From Hymenobacter lapidiphilus (GTDB taxonomy: Bacteria; Bacteroidota; Bacteroidia; Cytophagales; Hymenobacteraceae): a stretch of 64,000 nucleotides of DNA. The notes below the pieces were generated by a model. The model saw nothing but the letters and a program-made list of their open reading frames with translations, was not told the DNA's origin and searched no databases. The stretch is taken from the NCBI RefSeq assembly GCF_003417065.2, contig NZ_QVLT01000015.1:1-64000 (forward strand), given 5' to 3'. A program made the translations under genes and the position numbers. Each line of letters opens with the position of its first letter. Position 1 is the first letter of the stretch. This document shows, piece after piece, positions 43,560-52,206 of the stretch.

Positions 43560-44213
43560 TCAGGGGGCCAAGCGGTTGAGGTGCCACTGGCCGGCGGCGG
43601 TGCGCTCGTACACGATGCGGTCGTGCAGGCGCGAGGGGCGGCCCTGCCAGAACTCGACGCGGTGGGGCCGTAGCAGGTAGCCACCCCAGTGCACGGGGCG
43701 CGGCAACGGCTCCTGGCCTTCAAATCGAGCCTCAATATCCTGCTCACGCTGCTCCAGGGCTTCGCGGCTGGCAATGGGCTGGCTCTGGGGCGAGGCCCAG
43801 GCACCAATTTGGCTGCTACGCGGGCGGCTCTGGAAGTATTCGGTCGAGTCAGCTTCGGAGGCCTTTTCAACCCGGCCTTCGATGCGGACCTGCCGTTCGA
43901 GGCCGGGCCAGAAGAACGTGAGAGCCGCCAGCGGGCTGCCGGCCAGTTCCCGCCCTTTGCGCGAGTCGTAGTTGGTGAAGAACAGGAAGCCTTCGTCGGC
44001 GGGCAGGCCCTTGAGCAGCACGATGCGGGCGGCGGGCTGACCGGCGGCATCCACAGTGGCCAGGTTCATGGCCGTGGGCTCGTCGAGGCGGGCGGCCAGG
44101 GCTTCATCGAGCCAGGCGCGGAACTGGGCCACCGGCTTGGGCCGCACGTCGGCCTCGGTGAGGGTGCGCTGGGAATAGGTCTGGCGCAAATCGGCCAGCT
44201 GCTGGTCGTTCAT
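43560..44213 (-). CDS. pdxH: Pyridoxamine 5'-phosphate oxidase
   Basis: FMN enzyme making pyridoxal 5'-phosphate. 217 residues, the normal length. Motifs: [27 protein letters not shown] (in part), [17 protein letters not shown], the FMN-site [13 protein letters not shown], and the C-terminal signature [17 protein letters not shown] ending WHLNRLAP. The leader (44214-44316) contains a 27-bp perfect heptamer hairpin and starts from a TACCTTTG box. Confidence 0.96.
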   Translation of the reverse strand: MNDQQLADLRQTYSQRTLTEADVRPKPVAQFRAWLDEALAARLDEPTAMNLATVDAAGQPAARIVLLKGLPADEGFLFFTNYDSRKGRELAGSPLAALTFFWPGLERQVRIEGRVEKASEADSTEYFQSRPRSSQIGAWASPQSQPIASREALEQREQDIEARFEGQEPLPRPVHWGGYLLRPHRVEFWQGRPSRLHDRIVYERTAAGQWHLNRLAP

Positions 44214-44215
44214 CT

Positions 44216-44310
44216 TAGGAGCTGTTAGCGGAGAGCTATTAGCTGGTAGCGTTGAACTGGCAGCTCTTGAACAGAAGCCAACAGCTAATAGCTCTCCGCT
44301 AACAGCTCAT
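44216..44310. repeat. TTAGCTG/TTAGCGG heptamer hairpin, 27-bp perfect arms
   Basis: Arms 44219-44245 and 44282-44308 are exact complements. In sevens: tgttagc / ggagagc / tattagc, and the register continues past the arm as tggtagc / gttgaac / tggcagc. It lies in the 5' UTR of pdxH. Confidence 0.9.
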
Positions 44311-44316
44311 GTAAAA

Positions 44317-44324
44317 CAAAGGTA
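44317..44324 (-). promoter_or_regulatory. Bacteroidota-type -7 box of pdxH
   Basis: TACCTTTG on the minus strand (exact TAnnTTTG) with TTTC about 18 bp upstream. It is 104 bp from the pdxH ATG, so the mRNA leader would contain the heptamer hairpin. Confidence 0.55.
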
Positions 44325-44411
44325 GTACAATGCGGCGGGGCCGAAACCCTGGGCAGCCCGCGGGCCGTAAGAACAATTCCAGCCCCCACTGTTCCCGGCA
44401 TCTTTCCCAAA

Positions 44412-44452
44412 AAAAGCCAACAGCTATCAGCTAAAGGCTAACAGCTTAACCC
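44412..44452. repeat. TTAGCNN heptamer array, single arm, ahead of yqgE
   Basis: On the minus strand: tgttagc / ctttagc / tgatagc / tgttggc. It ends directly at the yqgE start and has no opposing arm. Confidence 0.65.
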
Positions 44453-44453
44453 A

Positions 44454-45020
44454 ATGGCCCGACTTCGCCCTGGCAACCTGCTTATTTCCCAGCCCTTTCT
44501 GGGCGACCCCAACTTCGAGCGTAGCGTGGTACTGCTGTGCGCGCACTCCGAAACCGAAGGCTCGTTCGGGCTTGTGCTCAACCGCCCGGCTAACCTGCAC
44601 CTCTCCGACGTACTGACGCTGCCCAGCGACGAGGCCCTGCCCGCGGCGGCCACACCGCTGGGGGTAGGCGGGCCCGTCGAACCCAACACGCTGCACTTTG
44701 TACACCAGCGCGCCAGACTGCCCGATGCCGTGGCGCTGGGCGGGGGCGTGTACTGGGGCGGCGACTTCGGCCGGCTGCTGGAACTGCTCATCAAGGGCGA
44801 GCTGACACCCGCCGAAGTACGACTGTTTGTAGGCTATTCGGGCTGGGCCAACGGGCAGCTGGCCGACGAGGTGCGCGAGAAAGTATGGATTGTGGAGCCC
44901 GATGCTGCCGCGAAAGTGTTTACTTTGACTAACGATGCCTTTTGGCAGGCCATTTTGCGCGAGAAGGGCGGCCGCTACCGGATGCTTTCCAACTACCCCA
45001 CCGACCCAAGTTTAAACTAA
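44454..45020 (+). CDS. yqgE: YqgE/AlgH family protein (UPF0301)
   Basis: 188 residues: LRPGNLLISQPFLGDPNFERSVVLLC and the SFGLVLNRPANLHLSDVL segment, then VGGPVEPNTLHFVHQ, FVGYSGWANGQLADEV and W-x-V-EPD (quoted in parts). These are the family hallmarks. Function is unknown; it is cytosolic and conserved. Its stop codon at 45018 is the first part of a further heptamer array. Confidence 0.93.
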   Translation: MARLRPGNLLISQPFLGDPNFERSVVLLCAHSETEGSFGLVLNRPANLHLSDVLTLPSDEALPAAATPLGVGGPVEPNTLHFVHQRARLPDAVALGGGVYWGGDFGRLLELLIKGELTPAEVRLFVGYSGWANGQLADEVREKVWIVEPDAAAKVFTLTNDAFWQAILREKGGRYRMLSNYPTDPSLN

Positions 45021-45170
45021 GCTGTTAGCTGACAGCCAGTAGCTGATAGCTTTTTGTTCAACAACCGACGATAAGCGCCCGTTCAGACGTAGATTTCTGT
45101 AAACCCAGCCATAGAGAGCCACCCATAACAAGAGCTAACAGCTGTCAGCTACTGGCTAACAGCTAAATTC
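45018..45170. repeat. TTAGCNN heptamer array with permuted units
   Basis: Left arm (45020-45051) in register: agctgttagc / tgacagc / cagtagc / tgatagc. Right arm (45133-45164) read on the opposite strand: agctgttagc / cagtagc / tgacagc / tgttagc. The same two units, tgacagc and cagtagc, appear in exchanged order. The loop is about 81 bp. Lies between yqgE and the DUF349 gene. Confidence 0.85.
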
Positions 45171-45214
45171 AACCACTGTGCCCCGCCCGCTGCGGGGAGT
45201 TTTCGCCGACCCTT

Positions 45215-47539
45215 ATGCATCCCGACCAACCGACCCCCACCGGCGCTTCCGGCGCTGACGCCAACGCCGAATCGCCCCAGCAGATTCTGGCCCGCCGCCT
45301 GGCGGAGCTAGCCGCCGACCAGCCCGCCGCGACTGACGTGGCCGCCGACGACATTACCGAGCAGCCCGCCCAGGGAACTACGCCCCTGCCCACCGACCAG
45401 CCAGCCGGTGCCGGCACGGCCGAGCCATAGGCCGCCGCCACGGAAACGGCGGAAGCCACGCACGCCGCCGCCGACCAGCCCAACACGCCTCCCGCCACTG
45501 ATAACCAGCTGCCCACCAGCGTACCGCTGCCCCCCGCGCCTACTGCCACCGAGCCCCCGGCCGAAATGCCCGAGCCCAATAACGCGCCCGACCTGGCAGC
45601 CGAAGCTACCAGCGCAGAAGCGCCGCACGTAACCCCCGTGGTAGACGTGCCGGCCGGCGAAACCGTGGCCGAAGCGCTGGAAGCCACGCCCGGCGTCGGC
45701 TCGCTGCCCACTTCGTCTGATTCTCCGGCCAGCCCCGGCACTACCACCACCGCCCACCAGCCCGCCGCTCCGGCTCTGCCCGACCCGGCCGCTTCTGCGC
45801 CCGATGCGAAGGCTCAGTCAGAGGAATCTACAGTCGATTTCGATAGCCTCGATCTGGGCAGCCAAGCGGCCCACCTGCGTGGATTGATGGGGCAGTCCAA
45901 CGCCGGCAAGAAGCGCCAGTCCATCACCGACCTCTACCGCCGCTACGAAACCGGCTTGAAGGCCGACCGCGCCGACCAGCGCCGGCTGTTTGTGGAAGCC
46001 GGCGGAACGGCTGAGAATTTCGCCTCGACCGACCCCGCGGGCCACCAGGAGCTGCAGCAATCCTACCAGGAGTTCCGCGCCAGCAAGGTGCGCGATGCCA
46101 AAGCTGAGGACGAGCAGCGTGGCAAGAATCTGGCCCACAAGCAGGAGCTGCTCACGCAGCTACGCCAGCTGGTGGAGTCGGCCGAGACGGAGGACAGTTC
46201 AGCCCGCATCAAGAGTCTGCAAAGCGACTGGAAGAACACCGGTCCGGTGCCCCAGACCGACTCGCAGGAACTCTGGAACAGCTACCACGCGCTGCTCGAC
46301 ATCTATTACAACAACCGCGGCCTTTTCTTCGAGATGAAGGAGCTGGACCGCCGCCGCAACCAGGAAGCCAAGGAGGCGCTGAGTGTGCGGGCCGAGGCCC
46401 TGGCCGATCAGCCCAACATCAACAAGGCCACCCAGGAGCTGCGCCAGTTGCATGAGGAGTGGAAGCACATCGGGCCGGTGCCCAACGAGCAGCGCGAGCC
46501 ACTGTGGCAGCGCTTCCTGCAGGCTTCGGAGCTGGTGCACGGCCGCCGGCAGGAGGCTTCGACGGTCCGCAACACCGAAGAAACCGCCAACCTGGAACGC
46601 AAAACGGCCCTGCTGGAGCAGCTTACGCCCTTCGGCGAGTTCGAAACGGAGCGCGTGAACGAGTGGCGCAGCAAAACTGACGAGCTGCAGCAGCTGAAGC
46701 AGCAGTGGGATGCCGCCGGCCTGGTGCCCCGCAAGCAGGCCGAGCAGGTAAACAAGCAGTTCTGGAGCGCCTACAAAGGCTTTTTCCAGAAGAAGAATCA
46801 GTTCTTCAAAGCCCTTGATGAGGAGAAAAGCACGAACCTGAAGCGCAAGCTCGAAATGTGTGAGCAAGCTGAAGCCGCCCTCCAGAGTCCCGATTGGGAA
46901 GCCAGCCGCCAGACCGTTATTCAACTGCAGAAAGAGTGGAAGCTGGTGGGCCGGGTACCCGAGAAGCAGTCGGACAAGATCTGGAAGCGTTTCCGTACCG
47001 CCTGCGACGCCTTTTTCGACCGCAAGAAAGAGGAAGGCCGTCAGCGCGAGCAGCAGGTGCAGCAGCTCAGCGAAGACCAGACCAACCACTTGGCCACCGT
47101 CGCTGAAACCATTGCCGGCCTCTCGGCCGAGCAGCCCGGTACGCTGGAGGGTTTCCGCGAGCAGGTAGCCGGCTGGCGCGCCTTCGACGGAGCCACCCGG
47201 CCTCAGGCCGAGGATCGGTTCCAGAAGCTGATGACCCAGTACCTCACCCAGGTGCCCGACCTGGCCTACCAGGACCGTACCGACCTGCTCTTCAGCCTGC
47301 AGGTAGAGCGCCTCAAGGCCTCGCCCGACTCCCAGCAGCTGCTCTATAAGAAAGAGCAGGCCCTGCGCCGGGAAATCAGCGAACTGGAAAACGACATCTC
47401 GACCCTGCAGACCAACCTGGAGTTCTTCGCCCGCTCGAAAAACGCCGCCCAACTCCGCCAGGAGTACCAGAGCCGCGTGGATGAGGCCCAGAGCCGTATT
47501 GAAAGCCTGAAGCGGCAGTTAAAAGCCGTGCGCAGCTAG
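45215..47539 (+). CDS. DUF349 domain protein, interrupted by one in-frame TAG as read
   Basis: The same frame is open from ATG 45215 to 47539 except for a TAG at 45428-45430; read through, it encodes about 774 residues. The first ~200 are low-complexity Ala/Pro/Thr/Glu. After that come an S-x-Q-A-A-HLRGLMGQSNAGKKRQSI region and four DUF349 repeats marked LQSDWKNTGPVP, LHEEWKHIGPVP, LKQQWDAAGLVP and LQKEWKLVGRVP, ending in a coiled coil. If the TAG is real, translation could restart at ATG 45566 (657 residues) and keep all repeats. The TAG may be CAG or GAG in truth. Function unknown; RNA-related roles have been suggested for DUF349. Confidence 0.75.
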
Positions 47540-47560
47540 GCCATAGCAGTATTGAAGTAG

Positions 47561-47600
47561 ATAAAAACACCCCGCTGCTTAGGTAGTGGGGTATTTTTAT
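47561..47600. terminator. Terminator of the DUF349 gene
   Basis: ATAAAAACACCCCGC opposite GTGGGGTATTTTTAT, 15-bp stem with two wobble or mismatched positions, 20 bp beyond the stop codon and ending in a T run. Confidence 0.8.
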
Positions 47601-47677
47601 TTTCCGGGTAGTTAGGCAGTTAGTACAGCGAATCGGGAAAATTCAGCCGATTGCTTGGCAGGTTCACAAGCAAGGCC

Positions 47678-47685
47678 TACTTTTG
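47678..47685 (+). promoter_or_regulatory. tRNA promoter, -7 box
   Basis: TACTTTTG (exact TAnnTTTG) 12 bp before the tRNA 5' end, with TTGG 19 bp upstream in the -33 position. Confidence 0.65.
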
Positions 47686-47697
47686 TGCCACTTCCCC

Positions 47698-47770
<73 letters not shown>

Positions 47771-47787
47771 CACGTATTTAATCCCGG

Positions 47788-47837
47788 AACGCCCGGAAAG
47801 TCGCTCATCTGGCAACAGAAGCGGTTTTCCGGGCGTT
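47788..47837 (+). terminator. tRNA terminator
   Basis: AACGCCCGGAAA and TTTCCGGGCGTT are exact complements (12 bp) about 18 bp beyond the tRNA, followed by TTTGCG. Confidence 0.75.
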
Positions 47838-47998
47838 TTGCGTCTAGCAGGAGAAACTGTTTCGTCCGGCAACGCTACCAATCGTCTGAAGATAAGTAGC
47901 AACTAAAGTCTTGCCCTGAAGGGCATAGCTTCAACTGGTGTACTTGAAAAATGAATACAGTTGTTTCCATACCAACGCTGAGTAGCCGGGGCATCCAG

Positions 47999-49246
47999 TC
48001 AAATTGCCGTGGGATGAAACAGCTGGCACCCGTTGGCACGCACCTGGTTCATGCCTTCGTCCAGCGAACCACACAAGGCGCTGCCGCTCTTTTTCTGGCA
48101 GAACGGGCAGGCGTGCAAGTCACCGTCGGTATCGACGTACAGGAACCGGTCGGCGGCGCCGCTGCAGCCCAGGCGGCGCTGGTGGTAGCCGTAGTAGGTA
48201 ACGATGGGCCAGTCGTGGCAGGCCGGGCTGAAATTCAGCAGCTCGTAAAAAGCATCGAGCAAGGCGGTCTGCGTGGCACTCAAAGATACTTCCTGCGCGG
48301 CGTAGTGGCCTACGGCCCGCGGCTCCAGCAGCTGAATGAAGGCCACCCCGAGCTGCCGCGCCAGCCGGGCATAACGCAGCAAGTTGGCCGCCGTGGTGAA
48401 TTCCTTGGTGACGCATACGGCCAAGTTCACTACCAGCCCGGCTTGCTGCGCGTAGGTGGCCGCCTGAATAGCGTTTTCGAAAGCCTTATCGGACCCTCGG
48501 AAGCGGTTGTGGAACTCGGGCACGTAATGGTCGAGGCTGATGGAAACGCCTGTCAGGCCGGCTTGCTTCAGCTTCAGCGCGTTGGCGCAGGTGAAGTTGA
48601 AGCCCGAGGTAATCACCCAGAAATCGGTGCCGGGCCGGGCGGCGGACAGCACTTGCAGTAGGTCGTGCACGCGCACCATGGGCTCGCCGCCGCTGAAGAA
48701 AATCTGGGTTACCTGCTTGTCCTGGAACCGGGCCACCAGGGCGTGGAGGTCAGCCAGCGTGAGGGATTCCTTTTGGTTCAGGGCTTCCCACTCAAAGCAA
48801 TGCTCGCAGGCCAACGGGCACTTTTTGGTGATGGCCAGAAACACCATGTTCAGCGTGTTTTGCTCGGCCCGAAACGGTACCAAGCGGTTGATGGCCGTGC
48901 CGATGTAGGACGTGTACGCCGCCGACGGCCAGCCCGGGCTATGGTAGCCCCGGTAGTAGCGCCCGGCTACGCAGGCCACCTTGCGCGGCACAAACGCGCC
49001 GAAGTACTCCCGCCGCCGCTCCTCAAGTAGCGCCAGCGCCTGCCGCACCTTGTCTGGCCGACGTAGAAACCGCAGCAGCAGGCCCGCTTCTACCAGCGTA
49101 AAAAGGGCCTTCAGCAGCTTCTTTTTCAGGGGTGAAGCCAGCACGGTGGGCCGTAGGGTGGGCACCGCCACCGGGCGGGTGGCCACCGGAGCGGGCCGGA
49201 GTGCCGCACTCAGCACGGGCAGCGGCAAGAGCGTAGATGTTTCCAT
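47999..49246 (-). CDS. Radical SAM/SPASM protein
   Basis: 415 residues. The radical-SAM cluster motif is CPLACEHC (Cys143, 147, 150), with the GGEPM SAM-binding motif after FFSGG and later strands VSISLDHY. A SPASM-type C-terminal region carries more cysteines (RRLGCSGAAD, HACPFCQKKSGSALCGS) for extra Fe-S clusters. The N-terminal ~120 residues are basic and helical. SPASM proteins often modify peptides, but there is no recognisable precursor here. It starts at ATG 49246, five bases after the lipoprotein gene, so the two are cotranscribed. The substrate is unknown. Confidence 0.85.
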   Translation of the reverse strand: METSTLLPLPVLSAALRPAPVATRPVAVPTLRPTVLASPLKKKLLKALFTLVEAGLLLRFLRRPDKVRQALALLEERRREYFGAFVPRKVACVAGRYYRGYHSPGWPSAAYTSYIGTAINRLVPFRAEQNTLNMVFLAITKKCPLACEHCFEWEALNQKESLTLADLHALVARFQDKQVTQIFFSGGEPMVRVHDLLQVLSAARPGTDFWVITSGFNFTCANALKLKQAGLTGVSISLDHYVPEFHNRFRGSDKAFENAIQAATYAQQAGLVVNLAVCVTKEFTTAANLLRYARLARQLGVAFIQLLEPRAVGHYAAQEVSLSATQTALLDAFYELLNFSPACHDWPIVTYYGYHQRRLGCSGAADRFLYVDTDGDLHACPFCQKKSGSALCGSLDEGMNQVRANGCQLFHPTAI

Positions 49247-49251
49247 AACAA

Positions 49252-50943
49252 TCAACGGTTCAGGGCGGTGAGGTTGAGCTGCCGGGCGGTTTCGTAATAC
49301 CGTTCCTGCGAGAATTCCATGAAGCGGCCGGGCTTGCGGAATCCGTAGAGTTCCGGTAGGTTCGGCAGGCCCTCGTAGTGGCGAATGTGCTCGTAGTAGC
49401 CCTTGGTGCGCAGAAACACACTGCGGCCGGGCTGCGTGGTGGGCGCTTCCAGCCGGGACTGGTAACTCAGCGTCACTTCCATGCCGGGATGGGGCTGCTG
49501 CAGGTACTGGGCATCGTCGGCCGCGAGGTTGCCGGCCTGGTCCAGACCGTGCTCGTCGAGGGCAGTTTGGGGGCGGCATTTTTCCAGGGTGAAGGGCTGG
49601 TCCGGGGTGGCATCCAGGGCGGCGTAGTCTACCTCCCAAAACATGAACCCCGCCTCCAGCTTCACCCGCACCGGGCCGGGGGGCACGTTGGTCAGGTCGA
49701 GTGGCACCACCAGGTCGCGGGCAGCCAGCGGGCCGACCAGGGGAATGTTTTCGACCAGCCGCCAGCCCTGGGTGGTTGCCACATACACCTTCAGCGGCAT
49801 GCCCTGGTCGCGCATCCATTGGTTGATGGTGGCGGCGGGGAGCTGCTTTTCCCTTGAGGCCCAATGGGTGTAGTAGGAGCCGAATTTCTTAGCAAATTCA
49901 CCGTAGAGGTAATCGAGCCAGAGTGAGTTTTTGGCTCGCAGCACCAGCTTGGCCGTGCGGGCCGCTGCGGGCCGGGCAAATGCGAGGGTGATGTTCCGAA
50001 CGGCAGTACCCGCCAGCTCTTCATTGAACAGAAAAGCGTTGTGGTCGGCCGCAGCCAACTGCTGGGCGCAGTCCGCACCGGCCAACGACACGGCGCTTAT
50101 GGCCAATTGCGGGCGGGCGACGGTGTGCACGCCGCCGTGCTGGTCCAGCAGCACCTGCGTGTTGGCCGGGTGCGCCACTACCCACAGCTCAGCCAGATTG
50201 GTATACTGCCGCTCCCGCAACTCGTTGGTGAGCTTGAGGCGATACTGCTGACTTTGCGGCTCAATGCCGGGCAGCGGCAGGTAGTCGTCGCGCTCCAACG
50301 GGGCGAAAATGGCGCCCCCGTAGGCCTCACCCACAAAATGGTAATTCTGGCCATCATAGGCATACACAAACGGGCAGGAGCTCTTGAGCAGCAGCGCGAT
50401 AATGCCCACGATGACGAACACGGCCGCCGCAATGCCCAGCCCCACCAGCAGGTAGGAAGCAGTGGTGCGGCCAGTATCTTTTTCCACCAGGTCGAGGCGC
50501 TGTACGGCCGCCAGCGGAATGCGCACCAGCTGGCCAGGGCTTTCCTGGTGCTCGGAAATATAGAGGTGCACCACGTTGAGGACCACGTTCTTATCTAGCA
50601 CATTGTAGCGGGCCGAGGTACCGCCCACGGGTGGCTGGCTGTGCTGCGCTAGTTGCATATAGGGCGCAGCTTTCACTCCTTCCAATACCTCTCCGTTGAA
50701 ACGCGGGCTGACCAGCTGCCAGGTTTCGGCGCCCTGGTGCACCACAAACACCTTGGAATCGGCCAGGGTGGTGAGCGTGGGGGCAGTTACAGCCTGGTTG
50801 CGGGTGTAGTAGTAGCTGCAGCTGAGATGGAGTGGCAGCAGCGCCACCAGCAGGAGCCAGGCGATGCCCCGCATCACCTTCGGCCGCCGGAACAAGCGTA
50901 GCATGCTCCCCCGCAGGCGAGCAAGAAGCAGCAGGTTTTTCAT
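49252..50943 (-). CDS. Large membrane lipoprotein of unknown function
   Basis: 563 residues. A hydrophobic N-terminus (GIAWLLLVALLPLHLSC) ends in a lipobox with Cys42; ATGs at 50943, 50904 and 50874 all remain possible starts. One internal membrane helix lies near residues 160-190 (LLVGLGIAAAVFVIVGIIALL), followed by CPFVYAYDGQNYHFVGEAYGGAIF and then a large, probably extracytoplasmic, beta-rich domain. I do not recognise the family. Its gene lies between an outer-membrane-like gene (12 bp upstream) and the radical SAM gene (5 bp downstream), which argues for one functional unit. Confidence 0.7.
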   Translation of the reverse strand: MKNLLLLARLRGSMLRLFRRPKVMRGIAWLLLVALLPLHLSCSYYYTRNQAVTAPTLTTLADSKVFVVHQGAETWQLVSPRFNGEVLEGVKAAPYMQLAQHSQPPVGGTSARYNVLDKNVVLNVVHLYISEHQESPGQLVRIPLAAVQRLDLVEKDTGRTTASYLLVGLGIAAAVFVIVGIIALLLKSSCPFVYAYDGQNYHFVGEAYGGAIFAPLERDDYLPLPGIEPQSQQYRLKLTNELRERQYTNLAELWVVAHPANTQVLLDQHGGVHTVARPQLAISAVSLAGADCAQQLAAADHNAFLFNEELAGTAVRNITLAFARPAAARTAKLVLRAKNSLWLDYLYGEFAKKFGSYYTHWASREKQLPAATINQWMRDQGMPLKVYVATTQGWRLVENIPLVGPLAARDLVVPLDLTNVPPGPVRVKLEAGFMFWEVDYAALDATPDQPFTLEKCRPQTALDEHGLDQAGNLAADDAQYLQQPHPGMEVTLSYQSRLEAPTTQPGRSVFLRTKGYYEHIRHYEGLPNLPELYGFRKPGRFMEFSQERYYETARQLNLTALNR

Positions 50944-50955
50944 GGGGCAGGGGGG

Positions 50956-51873
50956 TTAAAATTGATAGCCAAAGCCGAGGTTGACGGCGATTTTGAAGTC
51001 GCTGCCGGCCAATTCCTCGGTATCCAGGTTTTTGTGGTCTTTGTCGAGCACCTTGGTTTGCCACCCGATGCCGCCTTCGCCCGTGAACACGCACCGCTTA
51101 CCCACCTGGTACCGCACGCCGTTGTTGAGCAGCAGGGCAACATGTTCACCCACCGCGTCCTCGTAGCGGTACACTTTGCCCAGATTCAGGCCAAAAAAGT
51201 CCGCCTCGCCCATGTATTGCTCTCCCGAGCGGTAGCGGAACCGCCCGTACTGCAAAGCGGGACCGAAGAAGTAGCGAAACCGGGCGGGCGGCCCCGTATA
51301 GAAGTTAAGCTCCAACCCGGTTCCGAAGAATTTATTGCTCTGATAATAACCCCAGGAACTGCTCTGGTAAACGACCCAGGAATAATAGTTTTCGGCCCGG
51401 GCGTGGACCAGCTTCAGCGTAAGCGGCACTTTTAGCCCCACCCGACGCCGGGAGCCAAACAGGTGTTCGTAGGTGAGCGTGGCGTTGATTGAGAGTAAAT
51501 CTACCGGCCGGATGCCCACTACGTTGCGGCCCAGGTTCACCGGCTTTCGCTCCTTCAGAACACTCAGTCGCTTCGGCACAACTGAAGCAAAATTCTGCTG
51601 AGTGCCATTGTGGTAGCGGATATACCGAACATAATCGGTACTGATGATGGTTATGGAGCTATCGGGCCCGGTCCAATGCTGGTAGGAGATGGCCGTGGCC
51701 TTCACGGCCAGCACCCGCGCCTCGATGCGGGTATCGTTGATGCACACAATGATGTCTTGCGCCAAGCTGTGTTCCGGATTGCCCAGGCCAGCCAGCAACA
51801 GGCCGCAAAGAGCCAATGCCCGACGGCAATGCCCCCATGCGGCCGAACTGCTCAGAAGTAAAATTGCTTGCAC
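50956..51873 (-). CDS. Putative outer-membrane protein
   Basis: 305 residues with a signal peptide ending NPEHSLAQD. Residues ~40-110 form a small beta domain (IIVCINDTRIEARVLAVKATAISYQHW, in part IIVCINDTRIEARVL, a pattern seen in Bacteroidota proteins of unknown role). The rest alternates as in a beta-barrel and ends FGYQF with the terminal Phe. The start is GTG 51873 since no suitable ATG precedes the signal sequence. First gene of the three-gene unit with the lipoprotein and the radical SAM protein. Confidence 0.65.
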   Translation of the reverse strand: MQAILLLSSSAAWGHCRRALALCGLLLAGLGNPEHSLAQDIIVCINDTRIEARVLAVKATAISYQHWTGPDSSITIISTDYVRYIRYHNGTQQNFASVVPKRLSVLKERKPVNLGRNVVGIRPVDLLSINATLTYEHLFGSRRRVGLKVPLTLKLVHARAENYYSWVVYQSSSWGYYQSNKFFGTGLELNFYTGPPARFRYFFGPALQYGRFRYRSGEQYMGEADFFGLNLGKVYRYEDAVGEHVALLLNNGVRYQVGKRCVFTGEGGIGWQTKVLDKDHKNLDTEELAGSDFKIAVNLGFGYQF

Positions 51874-52206
51874 GATTTCCTGGTGTTAGGCGGAAGAATG
51901 AGCATTGAAATAGAGCTGATTGCGGCCGGGCCGAAGTACTTTCCGGCCTGCCCGGTTTCCACAGCAGTTCGCTTGTTAATATTCTTGTTTATAAATACTA
52001 TATATTAAAGATATAATTGCGCTTTCCCAATTCCTAATGGCCAAAAATGCCTGTATAGCAGCTTTTTGCAAAAACCCATTAACTAACCGGCAGGGTGATG
52101 ACCCTGGCAGGCTTTTGCGCCAAGGAGCCCGGTAGTCGCGCGGACCTGTAGTAGTTTCTGCAAATAATTTGCGCCTCTTTTGCCGCTTCCCCTAAAATCA
52201 ACAGGC
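51874..52206. other. Divergent intergenic region between the radical SAM unit and the HTH gene
   Basis: 333 bp, AT-rich at 51975-52015. No exact TAnnTTTG box was found for either gene; TAATTTG at about 52160 is one base short. Nothing else recognised. Confidence 0.35.
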
